A DNA stretch of 64,000 nt from Saccharina japonica (lineage: Eukaryota; Sar; Phaeophyceae; Laminariales; Laminariaceae): positions 378,717-442,716 of the forward strand of contig MEHQ01002060.1 of assembly GCA_008828725.1 (NCBI GenBank). Direction: 5' to 3'. Made by a program: the position numbers and the translations under genes. Positions within the stretch are counted from its first letter, which is position 1; each line of letters opens with the position of its first letter. Below the pieces are notes generated by a model. The model saw nothing but the letters and a program-made list of their open reading frames with translations, did not search any database and was not told the origin of the DNA. This document shows positions 40,401 to 52,768 of the stretch, in pieces.

Positions 40401-43053
40401 ACGACACAAGTTAATAGTATCCTATTTTGGCTACGGTTCCCGGCTTATTGTGATGTCAACGCTGACCATAGGCTCTTGAAGTATATTATTGTGGTGGTCC
40501 TCGCTGAGCACTTAGATGCAAATTTTTGAATAAACTAAAACACCAGCCTGAAATTCTCAACTCCCGATTCTTAAACACAGGTCGCGTACTGTACACATAT
40601 TAAAAAAGGATAATTCCTCGTAGGACAATCGTTTCAAGAGCACAAGATGCATAGTGCGCAGACGACAAAGCGGGGAACTGAATTAAGAGCGGAGCGCTCG
40701 CCCGAACGATCCAGACTACTATGGTTCGGGGCGACTGCAGGGTGTAGTTGACGACGGAAAGCAAGCGGCGAATGTCCGAACATCCGTACTAGACTTACCC
40801 TGCGTTGGAGATGAGCAGATTTGCGCCTTTGAGGTCCCGGTGTATAATTTGTTTGCTGTGCATGTAAGCCACCTGCGCAGAGGAAAGCGAATGACAGACA
40901 AAAACAGCGGCGAACATAAGGCATTAGCGGCGCGGAGGAGGAGACGGCACACCAGAGCACCCACAAGAAAAAGGAGTATTGAGAAAAAAACGTATCACCC
41001 GAGTGTCAACGAAATAGACGGTAGCGGCAGCATTCAAGGTATAACTGAGGCACACCAGTACCGTTCATCCATAAATACATAAATACTGCGGATGCGAAAG
41101 GCAATTTTCCCGGGAGTTGTCGCGGTCTCTCGATGAAACCGTCGCTGGTGCCCAACTTGAATCGCCAAAAGGGCGATCTAGCGGGCGGCGCACTCCTACT
41201 CTCAGCACCCCCCCCCCACCGCAACGTTGACCTTCCCGCGCACAACGCAAGCACCGCTCTCCACTTCGGTGACTGAATAAAGAACCGCACGGCTTCGAGT
41301 GCTCGCCCCATAACCCACACCGCTTTTTGCCACCACCCATTCCCTCTGTTCTCCGCTTACCCCCTCTATCAACTGCAGCATGTAGGACTTGGCGAGGGCC
41401 GGTGTGATCTGACTGGCCGCCTCCGGGGTGTCGAGCAACCCGCTCAAGTCGTGGTCGAGGTACTCGAACACCAGCGCTACCGTGGACAAGCGTCCCGGTG
41501 TAGGGTTGCCATCGATGATGACCTCGATCAGGTCCACGATGTTCTGGTGTCCCGCATACCGCGCGCGAAGTGATGATCGCGGGGTGTGGCACAATTCGAT
41601 ATAACGACGAAGCAGACGGAGAACCGGGCAGCACAGGGTAGCGCAACGTGGAGAGCGCGCGTTCGTTTGGAAGTTGGAAGGCATCGCGTGCATGAGTCAC
41701 ATCGAGGGCTAGCAAGAGATAGCCGGTAGAGCGTGCCTCACAAGGCCAACTTCGGCGGGTCTACTGGCGCCACAAGAACCAGAGCAATGGGCGGAGTACG
41801 GAATATGCTACCCTGGGCGCCAAGGAGGCCAGTACCAGGTTTAAAGTATTAATAGTCTAGTCTACTGGCAGGCCTTACGGATTCTCGTACACCAGTATAC
41901 GTCCAAAATAGGCTCGCGGTGTACTGACTGCAGTCGTTTAGGTTACTGTGTATAATATGTCGTTGTCCGTCGACCAAAAGGTACGACGACCAAGTTGAAG
42001 GGCTGAAGGTTGAATACTCGTATAGTGCTGATGTAAGCGAGAGCTCGCTCGCAAAGTTGAAGGGCTGAAGGTTGAATATAGTGCTGCTGTAAGCGAGAGC
42101 GCGCTCGCAAAGACCGTGCGGGTGTATCATACTGGTATGTCATTTTCCGGCTAAAAGGTGGTACCGGTACCCACTGCGCGCCCTTGTTGCGATGTAGCCC
42201 GCCGATACTAACGCGATTCTGTGTAATGAGGCTCGTGAGTACCGTAATGCTCCGCACCTTGTGTCGCAACTGCCGCAAGATCCTCATCTCCCTGATGGCA
42301 GTGACGGGAAAGCCTTTCCCATCGCCGTCTTCTTGCTTGATGCACTTCAAAGCCACCAGCTTTCCGTCAGAGGTGCGCGTGGCTTTATACACCTGTTTAC
42401 GCAACCCACACGCTGCTGCTGTGAGTACAAGTCCAGAAAGGCGATTCAGTTCACCAGAGGGGTGCCTCCATGTGCTGTACAACCTGGCCTACCCTTGTGG
42501 AGGGCAGATTATGAGATTATGAAATCATGTACCCAGGGGTTACTTTAGAGGGCTCAGCAGGTCCGGGCGGGATCAGGTCGGGGTCGGATCAGGGTGTCAA
42601 GGAGCAGGGTGCGATCATATGTACGTGTGTTGGCCAATGAAACATCCCAAAATAGCAGTACTTGACCCATGACCGGGTAGTGTCGAAAACTGGACGTTGT
42701 ATGGTAAAGGTCTGCGTACTGTTGCTGTGCCTCCTCCCGACACTGTGGAGCATTTTCGTCGGCAGGGCACGATGGAACACAGCACATCGCAGAGAATCTC
42801 GACTCACCTGTCCGAACGTTCCGGCTCCGACCACGTCCGAAATATCGTACTGGTGAAAGGTGCCCGTCATCCAGTCTTCAGGCTTGTTGTGCTTTCGCCT
42901 CAATGACCGCAAAGCTTTGAGTCGTTCAGCATCATCCCCTTCCAACTCCACGTTGGTTCTCCCAGCACTTCCTTTGGCATCTACCACTGAAGGCGATTGC
43001 CGCCCGTGAACCCTAGACCCTAACGCATCTCTCTCTGCGGAACCTCTCTTCAT
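37482..43053 (-). CDS. CDKC/CDK9-type cyclin-dependent kinase (RNA polymerase II CTD kinase)
   Basis: Exons: 43053-42808, 42392-42258, 41543-41361, 40872-40799, 40351-40231, 39705-39470, 38887-38759, 38356-38281, 37907-37482 (TAA); all phases agree; 541 residues. Gly loop [10 protein letters not shown] at 75-84, catalytic K98, cyclin-contact helix PVTAIRE at 111-117 (PITAIRE in plant CDKC and CDK12, PITALRE in CDK9), HRDLKGAN at 199-206, metal-binding D219 in DWG rather than DFG, activation-loop T234 (aligns with CDK9 T186), then [11 protein letters not shown]. After the kinase lobe, a [11 protein letters not shown] segment matches the SSHEFQTKKK tail motif of plant CDKC. The last exon encodes a polyglutamine and Gln/Lys/Thr run (CAG repeats at 37738-37826), then a Pro/His-rich tail. 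Expected partner is a cyclin T/K homologue in a P-TEFb-like nuclear complex promoting transcript elongation. CDK12/13 is the alternative, but no long RS domain is present. Confidence 0.93.
42000..42115. repeat. Two tandem copies of a roughly 60-bp segment in CDKC intron 2
   Basis: GTTGAAGGGCTGAAGGTTGA plus TAGTGCTGATGTAAGCGAGA is repeated, with the ACTCGT trimer block missing from the second copy. Each copy ends in a GAGAGCTCGCTCGC or GAGAGCGCGCTCGC inverted repeat. Confidence 0.8.
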
Positions 43054-46000
43054 GCTGGTATTACCAGCTCTAGAGTTCTTATGTACGAACGACCTATTCA
43101 GCGGTCAGTCAAAAAGTGGATCCAGTATCAACCGGATCAAATCCCTCAAGGGTGCTAGCCTCTACAGCAGCAACAGTAGCAGCGGTAGCAGCAGCACTAG
43201 TACCTGGTCCAACGCATCTGGCCACACTGGCTCCGCGCGCGTATTACGTGTGCTGTGTAGCCCCTACATAAACATCCCTCCAGAACTATAGAATACCACG
43301 ATGCAACAAACAACAAACAGGCAGAGATTATCATATACCTACCTGGTGGTGCCTCGTATACGACACACCAGAGAGGGGGAATCATGGTCGGTAACGAGCC
43401 TGGAGTGGACCAGACGGATGCTATAGTCGTCTTCGATCAGGTGCACGATACTTCCTCTCGGTCAGCTTTGGCTTGATCGACGACTCGTAGACAGAAACTT
43501 GCACAATCACTGACTTTGTTTCAAATCGGTACTGGTTAAAGTATGCAGCGACGGAGTACTCGAAGTTTTACGCCCTCTGTATCGTACTTTACAGCAGTAC
43601 TCTCAAGTGCAGGAGCAAAGCCAACCCCACCTGCGGTTGCATTACTACATATTACCTGGCACGACCTCGCGGCAGTTGCACTGCTGTACATATGTGTTCG
43701 GTGTGCTGCATGCACTCCAAGGGCAAACCTTCACATCAGCATTGCTCAAGCAAGGGATAGCCAAAAATCTTCACACAATCCGCACGCGCTTTTCGGGCTG
43801 AGGCGTGTGATAACGCTGATTTTCGTACATATGATGCGTGCGCTTCGTTCTTCAACGACGCGGCGTGCAGGAAAGAGGAAATAGCCGGTACTGCTGTGGT
43901 ACCAAATGCCGGTACAGCACCGGTACCAGTACACAGAGCGTGAATACACATATACCATGACTCGAAGGGTAAGATAACACACCCCCTCGGATGAATTTTC
44001 CATCCGATTTTCTCCAACCCAAGGGGGGCACACACAGCAAACATGATGGCTCTGGAAATATCTCGAGACCTTTCCGTATTATCAATGGATCCGCATCGCT
44101 CGGCATTATTAGCATTCATAGGTCAGCATTATTAGCATTACTACAGAGTAGTACGAGTAGAGAGCATTATGTTGTGTTACGTTATGTTTGCACTCTCCCC
44201 GTCGTTGAGAAGATCAGCTGAAACACACTGCTACTATGGTATCATTTATCTCTGTTCCCGATCATTCCATTCAAGTATTGGATTGGATGAGGCCTCCTGC
44301 ACCCGCAGAGGGTCCTCAGGCCGTGTCTTAACTTCATTCGATAGCTTGGAATGGCTGGAACGGAACGAGACTATTCGCGTTCGTTCGTTCCATTCCATGC
44401 TGTTTTTGCGGTTTGTGTCCGATCGAATTTTTAGGCACCCGATCCTGGAACAGGCCGCAACAGAAAGTAACCCATGAAATTTGCCTCGGGACTGTGTAGC
44501 TGGACTCTAGGACAGGGGTACCGTCACGTAGGCAGCGAGTGCTCCTGGTACAGAGGATAGCTTCACACGCAAATAGAGCGCCTGGCATGCCTCAGACCAA
44601 GCAGTGCTAGCCGTCCAAGTGGCAGCCTCGGGACAAGTCTAGAAGTTATTATATCGCCGTCGCGGCTCGACGAGGTATCCTGGTGCTTCTGTGAACATCG
44701 GTCCAGCGTTTTTGCTAGATATCTATGGCCACAGTCTCGTTCGCCACCCGAATTTTTCCCTCGTGAGCCTCCTGTACAGGCCATGGCCGTATCGCGTGAC
44801 TCCTACCGCAGGCGAGACCTGTGGCGTCTGCACGTGCTCCATCGCGTGCTCCCATGTCATCTCATTTTGCCTCATGCCCTCGTGGGCCTCCCAGCAAATG
44901 TCGAAACCAGTTGCAACATTCCAGCACCAATCAACTGCCGTAAATCTCGTTCCAAGTGGGCCGTTCGGTTCTGCTGAACAAGGATTGCTGTTTTGACACA
45001 TACGCTTCCTCTTTACAAATTTACGGACAGCTTGGAACGCTTGGAATCTGTTCGGTGTTTTTGTTTCTCAATATCCAATCAGCACCACTTTTTCAGGCAA
45101 ATAATTTTACGTTCGTTCCGTTCCAATGCCCGCGAAGTGAAGTTAAGACACGCCCTCACCTGTGGATACACCACCCGCGCTAAGGGTGCCTTCGGCCGAA
45201 GTGCCCTCAGCGCAGCAGCATTTTCTAAGGATAAAAGTATCACAACTGTTGAAAGAACCATCCAGTGTAGGGTGGGTGGGGCTTTTCCCGCTCCTCGCTG
45301 GTAACTCGTCGCGGATTTCTGGATTTCGGGGACTACGAGTGAGCTTGCTTCATAGACAGTCCAAGTAATTGGTATCAAATATATAGTTCCAACTTTTTTG
45401 CCAACCGTGGGAACCTCTGATTGGTTGACGATATTACTACTGTAGTACCACTCTGTCCGTAAATATAAAAACCGTTCGTTGTTTCATATGAATATTAAAC
45501 GATACTTATATTTTCGGACAGAGTGGTATCAGGTATCTCTGTTACCGATAATTTCGTTCTAGTGTTGGACTGGATGAGGGCTCCTGCTCCCGCCGGTGGT
45601 CCCACCAAAACTTCTCTATTTCCTGACCCACCAGCCTGGAGCCATAGGTTACCTCACCTCACCCACACTTACTTTGTACTTAAAAAGGAATTTCGGCGAA
45701 CATGCAGCGAAATTTTCCGCGAAGCACAGTCGTCGTCCGGGGGGGGGGTGTTATCTTACCACCCGTGTGTTACACAGAAACTGCCGCACGAGAACTCGTA
45801 CTGCCTTACGTAGGTACCCAGGGGTACCAAATATAGAGAAAAAATAGAAACGACAGCTGTGAGATCGAGGGTTTCGTCGAAACTCATCTTTGCAAGCGGC
45901 GTGGGATAGTTATAGTTTGATCACGCCAACTACGGCTTTTGAGGGGAACAAAATATGACAGCTGTCGAACTCAGGGGAGGTCATATATATACTGTATACT

Positions 46001-46603
46001 CTCTGATTGGTCGAGGAAGGCCGATACCCTGCTTCGTAAACCCTCTATGGCTACCTCCCAAACTCCCGATTTTGTGGGGTTTCTACACAGCAGTACGAAC
46101 ACACCCCAGAGGACAAGCAGCGTAAGAGTATACTTCGTACATACCTGATATACGACGAGACCAAATGTTCATTGATGTAGACACTTGCCAGTATCGTAGA
46201 CGATGCCCGAGGTGCTGGGGGTTTCCTCCGCGCCCTGGGATGTTTTTGTCCGGGCGAAAAGGCGAAAAGGCTGGCTGTACGTATGTACGGGTATCATTTC
46301 GTGGCCCCCTAAACAATTGATTAGTTGTTCCCCCTTGTATGATATCATCAGCCGTCGGCCGACGCCATAAAGCGATTGAACTGAAGATTTGGTATTAATA
46401 GCTTCTCCTATACCTGGTACTTCCGTACAAGTATACGCAATACAACAACGAAGTATAAACATGAATGTATTTTTTGTTTTCATCGTGTGTGTGTGCGTTT
46501 TTTTATGTTTTACTCGTCGCCCGACTTGCTTTCCCCGGCGCCCTATGCACATGTACGGAACAACGTAACGACACGATTTTACGTAACCCCCCCCGCCAAG
46601 GTG
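43054..46603. promoter_or_regulatory. Divergent intergenic region between CDKC and CASP
   Basis: 3.5 kb separates the start codons of two genes that point away from each other, so both promoters lie here. No gene is supported within it. It contains one Stowaway-like MITE (45446-45528) and otherwise only short unrecognised frames. CTC-rich and AGCAGCAG-like tracts near 43165-43200 lie about 120 bp upstream of the CDKC ATG. Confidence 0.45.
45446..45528. mobile_element. 83-bp Stowaway-like hairpin MITE, CDKC-CASP intergenic
   Basis: Left TACCACTCTGTCCGTAAATA, right TATTTTCGGACAGAGTGGTA, same length as the copies at 10635, 25200 and 60566. TA at both ends. Lies about 1.1 kb upstream of the CASP ATG. 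Confidence 0.82.
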
Positions 46604-49600
46604 ATGAGCACCGCAGCCCCCTGTACAACGGCGTGGGAGGAGGTCGGGCTCTCGGCTCTCCGCCCCAGCCTGGACGAGCAGGCCTTGGCCATAGCGGAAC
46701 ACCAGGAGTCGTCCCTCGAGAGCAGGCGCGCGCTCGCGGCGCAGGCCAAGTCTTTTCGCCTCGCGGTGGAGGCTGAGTTCGGCGCAACGTCGGACATGCG
46801 GACGTCGAGCGGAGAGCTGGTACGTCGCGCTTCGCCGAACAGAGCTGTCTGTAGCAATAAAATATAAAATATGCTTAGACAGGAGACCGATCTTTTTGCG
46901 CGCATCAAGCGTGACAAGCGCTCCAAGACCTATTTTGACCGTAATATACTACTTACTGTAGTGTTTGTGAAGGGGGAGATCAGTCAAGGGGGTCAAAACC
47001 ACGGTTTCTTATATGGCAGTACCAGGTAGCATCTTCAGTAGCAATTTAGCTACATTATGACAGTACCGTAGCTGTGCGGAAGTGTTTTAATAGCAGACCG
47101 GCGATGTCGGCATAGTCTACACGCACGGCTGTGAATGTGGTTACAGACAAGAGTCAAAAGGATCAGCACTTTTGCGGGGAAAACGACAATAGTATCATGC
47201 AGCAGCTGCATATAGTTCGGTATGCTATCATGCACCAGCTGCATGTAGTTCGGTTTTGCGTGCAGCCTGTATACGTCAAGTCTCCGCTGTTATGCAGTGT
47301 TTTGGCTTTAGGGAGGCACTCTTGCTAGACACGATGGGTGCGTGTGCATCCGCCCATGTTTAGTAACGGCGATAACCAACCCTTCCACAAAGGCAACCAC
47401 CTTTTTGTGGACAAACCACTTGGAACTAGTGTGGGACATACTCTGCGGTAGTAACCAAAGGGGTTTCGAGGTGTTGGTCACCTTCGAAGGCGGTACCTTC
47501 TTGTCGCGGACGTGGAGGTCCGACGCCGTCCAAATCGCGGAGCAAAACACCGCATCGCGGAACACTACCCAAGGAACACAGTAGTCAAACGCGTCCCCCC
47601 GAGCCGCAAGCCTTGTGCAAGCAATGTCTGCCTGGTCGGTGAACAACCAACGTGCTCCGTCCCGGCATTGTAGGGATGCGAGGGTCTATGGTCGTAGGAT
47701 TACGGCCATGCATGACTCATTGAAGTTGTCATCCACATGCAAGTCCGCCTCACAAGCGGTTCTTAGTAGGATGCAGCTCATCCTTCATGCGACTCGCTGA
47801 ACACCTCACGGCGCTTCGCGCTTGGTGCTAGCAATGTTTGCCTGGTCGGTGAAAACCCGATATGCTCCGTCCCGGCATTGTAGGGATGCGAGGGTCTATG
47901 GTCATACGACTACGGCCATGCATGAAAACGAAGTACACCCCCCCCCCCCCTTCTGCTCCCAATCTCCGCGACCCGCGCTGTAAACGCTGATCAGGTGCGC
48001 GCGTTCAAGGGGGAAATCGACTCCCTGACGACTCGGAGCCGTTTCGCCGAGACTGCGTTTTTGTCCCTGTACAAGCTTCTCAGGGAGGCTCCCGACCCCG
48101 CTGTGACGGTGCAAGCGCTGGAGGGGGCTGCTAAGGCGGCAGTGGAATTGCTCGAGGAGCGAAACAGGTGTTGACGCGTGCCTGCCTTGTAGGGGTAGCG
48201 CCTTATTGATGTCTGAGACTATACTCACTTTTGGAGCTTAAATGTCTCACCCAACATCGACTTTTGATTTTTTTTAAATGCTTACGTAGGACACATCACG
48301 ATCTAGATGATCTAGATCCTAGCCTGCCGTTATTATTTTTTGTGCAGGATCTGTTAATAGTGCAGATCCTAGCCTGCCGTTATTAATTTTTGTGCAGGAT
48401 CTGTTGATAGTACAGATCCTAGCCTGTCGTTATGAAATGCTGTGCAGGATATGTTAATGGTACAGATCCTAGCCTGCCGTTATGAATTGTTGTGCATGAT
48501 CTGTTGATAGTACAGATCCAACCCAGGAAATCTGTCCTAGGGCATGCGGATTATACGGCTTCCAAGCGGCGACATGGGCTTGATCATACAGATGAAGGGA
48601 TTTGTGCCCCTCTAGGTACTTCGGGAGGTTATGTTGAGGGTGGCGTACCTTGCGCCATCATCAACAAACTGTCGACTGCCTTGAAACACGGCCAAAGCTG
48701 TCTCATGCCTTGCACATTGTGATCGCGGAGGGCCGCGGGGTTTTAGTTTATTTTTTTATTTTCGTACAAGTACGTCCCGCATATATACAGACCCAGCGTC
48801 GGTAAAATCAGACGACAGAAGCGTGTTCTCGTCCCCACCCTACTGTGGTACGGAACATACATGTACGTCAGTAGTACTCTGGGTACGACCGTGCCCAGTA
48901 AAATGGTCACAAGTCGAACGTGTTGTACCGGCAGCTCAAGCTCGCTTGGTTGCCAACTCTTTAAGTTCCTTTTTGTTTCCATCCCATTTATTTTGTTCAC
49001 CCTTGTTGCTCCTGCCTCCTCCCTATTAATAGTCGTGACACAAATCCGGGGCCACTTACAGTAGTAGGCTCTTCTACCCCCCCCCCCCCGGCGCTTCGCG
49101 CTTGGTGCAAGCAATGTCTGCCTGGTTGGTGAAAACCCAACGTGCTCCGTCCCGGCATTGTAGGGATGCGAGGGTCTAGGGTCATACGACTACGGCCGTG
49201 CACGATATGAGTACAATGAGTACACACACACCCCCGACTGCGGCACGCGCCTTGCTTATTAATGGCGATAAGGGTTCAGCACGTTGCTTCCTTCGTCGAC
49301 TGTCGTCGATTTTGGGCACCCCCAACTCTAACGAAAGACCTCGCTTGTATCGATCTCTTCGTGACAGGTCCCTGGAAGAGCAAAGGCTAGAAGCATCTCG
49401 CCAGCTGGAAGCTGCCCGTGCTACAGCGAGGGATAGTGTTATTTCTCCCGAGGTGCTTTAACGAGTTCGAAGCGCCAACGATTGGCGTGACTGATTTAGA
49501 TTTTCGATGAGCTTGGCATGCGGCCGCCATCAGTCTGATTCGCCAGCAAATGTAGAGTTTTTTTTACCATGATAGTTGGTTTTACTCAATTTCTTGCAGG

Positions 49601-52600
49601 CTTTTTTTCTTGTCCAGCTATGAATGAAGCGCGGCGTCGGCTTTCTTCGAGACTTCTGTGTGCGCGCGCGCCTGCTGCGCTTGCGTTATACCTTGATATA
49701 GAACAAAAAACGTTTCTTGGTTTGTGTTTTTGTTTTGGCGCCCTTGATCTGGTTCGTTACTGGTGTTTATTTCGTGTACTCGTATACAAAATAAAAAATA
49801 CACCTTAGGTGTGAGATCGAGAAATCGTCGAAAGTCGTCCTTGCAAGCGGCGTGTTGATACTTCGATCGCGTATGCAATGGGTTGTATATTACCCCATGA
49901 AGGACATAAGCCGGTGCCCCCCCCCGGGTGATATGTCAGTTCGGTACAATAGGGTCAACAGGACGAGCTTGCTATTCCGGGGGGGCATACAGTAGTAGCA
50001 ATCCCAACCTAAAGTAGTGTGTAAACATACGGGGATACATAGGTTATGATTACTATGTATTACTATGTATTACTATGTATTGCTATGTATTACTATGTAT
50101 TACTTTGTATTGCTATGTATTGCTATGTATTGCTATGTATTGCTATGTATTGCTATGTATTACCATGTATTACCATGTATTACTATGCATTACCATGTAT
50201 TACTGTGTATTACCATATATTACTATGTATTGCTATGTATTGCTATGTATTACTATGTATTACCATGTATTACTATGCATTACCATGTATTACTGTGTAT
50301 TACCATATATTACTATGTATTACTATGTATTACTGTGTATTACCATATATTACTATGTATTACTATGTATTACTATGTATTACTGCCCCCCCCCGTAATA
50401 CGGCGGCCAGCCTATAAATGTTTGTGTGTTTGATTCGCAAACGCCCGCCGCAGCGGGGCCTTTTTTCATGTATCCCCCCCCCCCCGACTTTCCCTTGCAC
50501 GGACAATGTGCGTGTGTCGACGGTTCGCTCTTTTTTGGCCGGTTGATTGGCCGGATGCAGGAGATGCAAGAAGAGAAACGCGCTCTCAGGGCCGAGGTAG
50601 CAGCGGAGCAAGCGGAGACGGAGCAGTTGCGCTTGCTGGTACGTGTTTGTCGGAGATCACTCTGGTTTTGGCGTGTCCTTGTGTTCTACGAGTACTCTCT
50701 GTATTGGCAGCGGTATATTCCTTTCTAGCCGACTAGATCCGTGTTCGGCGTATATTTCCCCGCGTTTTTTGGTAGGGAACCATAACAGAGCGTGTCGATT
50801 TGTATTTCCCCGCGTTTTTGGCAGGAATCACAGCATAGCGTGTCGATTTGACCCCCAAAGCAGAGCGCTTCGTACTGCCACAAAGTACGGTGCGAGGGTT
50901 TCTACTGCACAATGGGAAGCTTTTTGGCTGTGTCAAGCGACGACATATTGTGTGTGTTTTTTTAAGGTACAAGTGCCCTTAATATTTGCCACGATGCGAC
51001 CCGACGATCACCATCACGCAATGCCACGCGACCCTCTGACTGCACCGAAAGGCGCTGCAAGATGCCGTGCAAGAGGAGCTGCTGCTGGCGCAACGCCAGT
51101 CGGAGCACGAGCGGGCCGCCGGCCAAGCGCAACTGCAGGTGAGGCGGCGTCCACGTACCCAGCAGTACCGAGCCGAAAACGGGACTCGCTTGGTGGCGAT
51201 ACCCCACACAGCGGGAAGAACTCTGGGTACCGGCAGACGCAGAGCAGGGGGGGGGAGGGGGGGTTCCCGATTTTTTTCAGGTTCCCTTTCACTGTTGCAA
51301 AATTTAGACCACACTATTTTTTGGAGCAAGGGGGGTTAAGAGAGAGGGGCAAAAGCCCCCGGGGTTGCTCCAACAGCAGCCCCCCCCCTAGCATCCGTAA
51401 ATCGGAGCCTTCTCCCATTCCCAACTCGCGATGCCAAACCCTCGACCCCAGTGTGTCCCTGGCTCGTGGGTAGGGGTTATAGTGCAGCAGTGTCAAGCAG
51501 GAGGGAAAAGTATTTTGCGTGTGTCGATATCCGTCACTTCGCCCCCCCGTCCCCCGGCATACACGCGAACGAAAACGCCTGCGCAGGTTTTGCAGCAGGA
51601 GGTCGAGCGCTTGGAGACGAGGGCGGCGATGGTGGAGGAAGAGGCCGCCCGTGCGCGTCAGCTGGAGGAGGAAGGTGCCGCGCGCGAGGCTCACCTGGGT
51701 GTGCTGCAGGATAAGGCGAGCGGGCGGAGTCGCGCGGTCGCGGTATGGCGTAGTCGGGGCGGTGTGTTGCATGACTCCAGCGTTTTGTTTTTTACGAGTA
51801 GGCTGACGGAGCTGCCGCTGCCGTGTAGGGCGTGGGTCAAATCGGTTCAAGGGGAGTCAGAATGCGTCTTTTTTTTGTTCCTTGCCTGAAAAGCGCCGGG
51901 TAGAGAGAAGCCATGCCGCCCAGCAGTACGGACATACAGGATAGGATCATGTTGGTGCCCGTGCCGTTCGACTCCTTGCATTGCATCAACCATCGCAACC
52001 ATTGTAACTCGGACTCCAACGATTGTATCGTCCCTTAATGGCGCAGTGGCCCTGCGTTGCTGTAACTGTCGCTTTTTGTCGTCCATTTTTTGTTTCTGAA
52101 ACCCCAAGAAGGTTAATCGGCCAACCCCCCCCCCTCTGGAAAGTGGCAACACCGGAAATTAAATTAACTCATTGAAGCTGTCATCCATATGCAAGTCCGC
52201 CTCACAAGCGGTTCTTAGTAGGATGCAGCTCACCCTCCATGCGACTCGCCGAACACCTCCCGGCGCTTCGCGCTTGGTGCTAGCGATGTCTGCCTGGTCG
52301 GTGAAAACCCGACATGCTTCGTCCCGGCATTGTAGGGATGCGAGGGTCTATGGCCATACGACTACGGCCATGCATGAATATCGAGTACACCCCCCCCCCC
52401 ACCCATCGGCGTTGTCATTCTTATGCAAGAAAGTACGCACATTGTGCCGAAGCCCGCCTCACAAGCGGTTCTCAGTAGGGTGCAACTCACCCTTCATGCG
52501 ACTCGCCGAGCACCTCACGTTTTGCTTCGCGCTTGGTGCAAGCAGTCAAATGTCTGCCTGGTCGGTGAAAACCCGACGTGCTCCGTCCCGGCGTTGTAGC

Positions 52601-52722
52601 GATGTGAGGGTCCGTGGTCTTTCGATTACGGCCATGCATGACATGAGTACCCCCCCCCGCTCCGTCTCGAAAGGGTGCGTGGTCAATGGTCAAATGACTA
52701 AGGCAAGTCAACAAATGAGTAG

Positions 52723-52768
<46 letters not shown>

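Noticed and set aside
47690..47930. 5S rRNA-like start (CTACGGCCAT) in the poly-C-ended element
   Set aside because: Only about ten bases match; the 5S internal promoter boxes are missing.
50046..50433. Three overlapping Tyr/Val/Leu-rich open frames
   Set aside because: All are produced by the 10-bp TATTACTATG minisatellite, which reads open in three frames.
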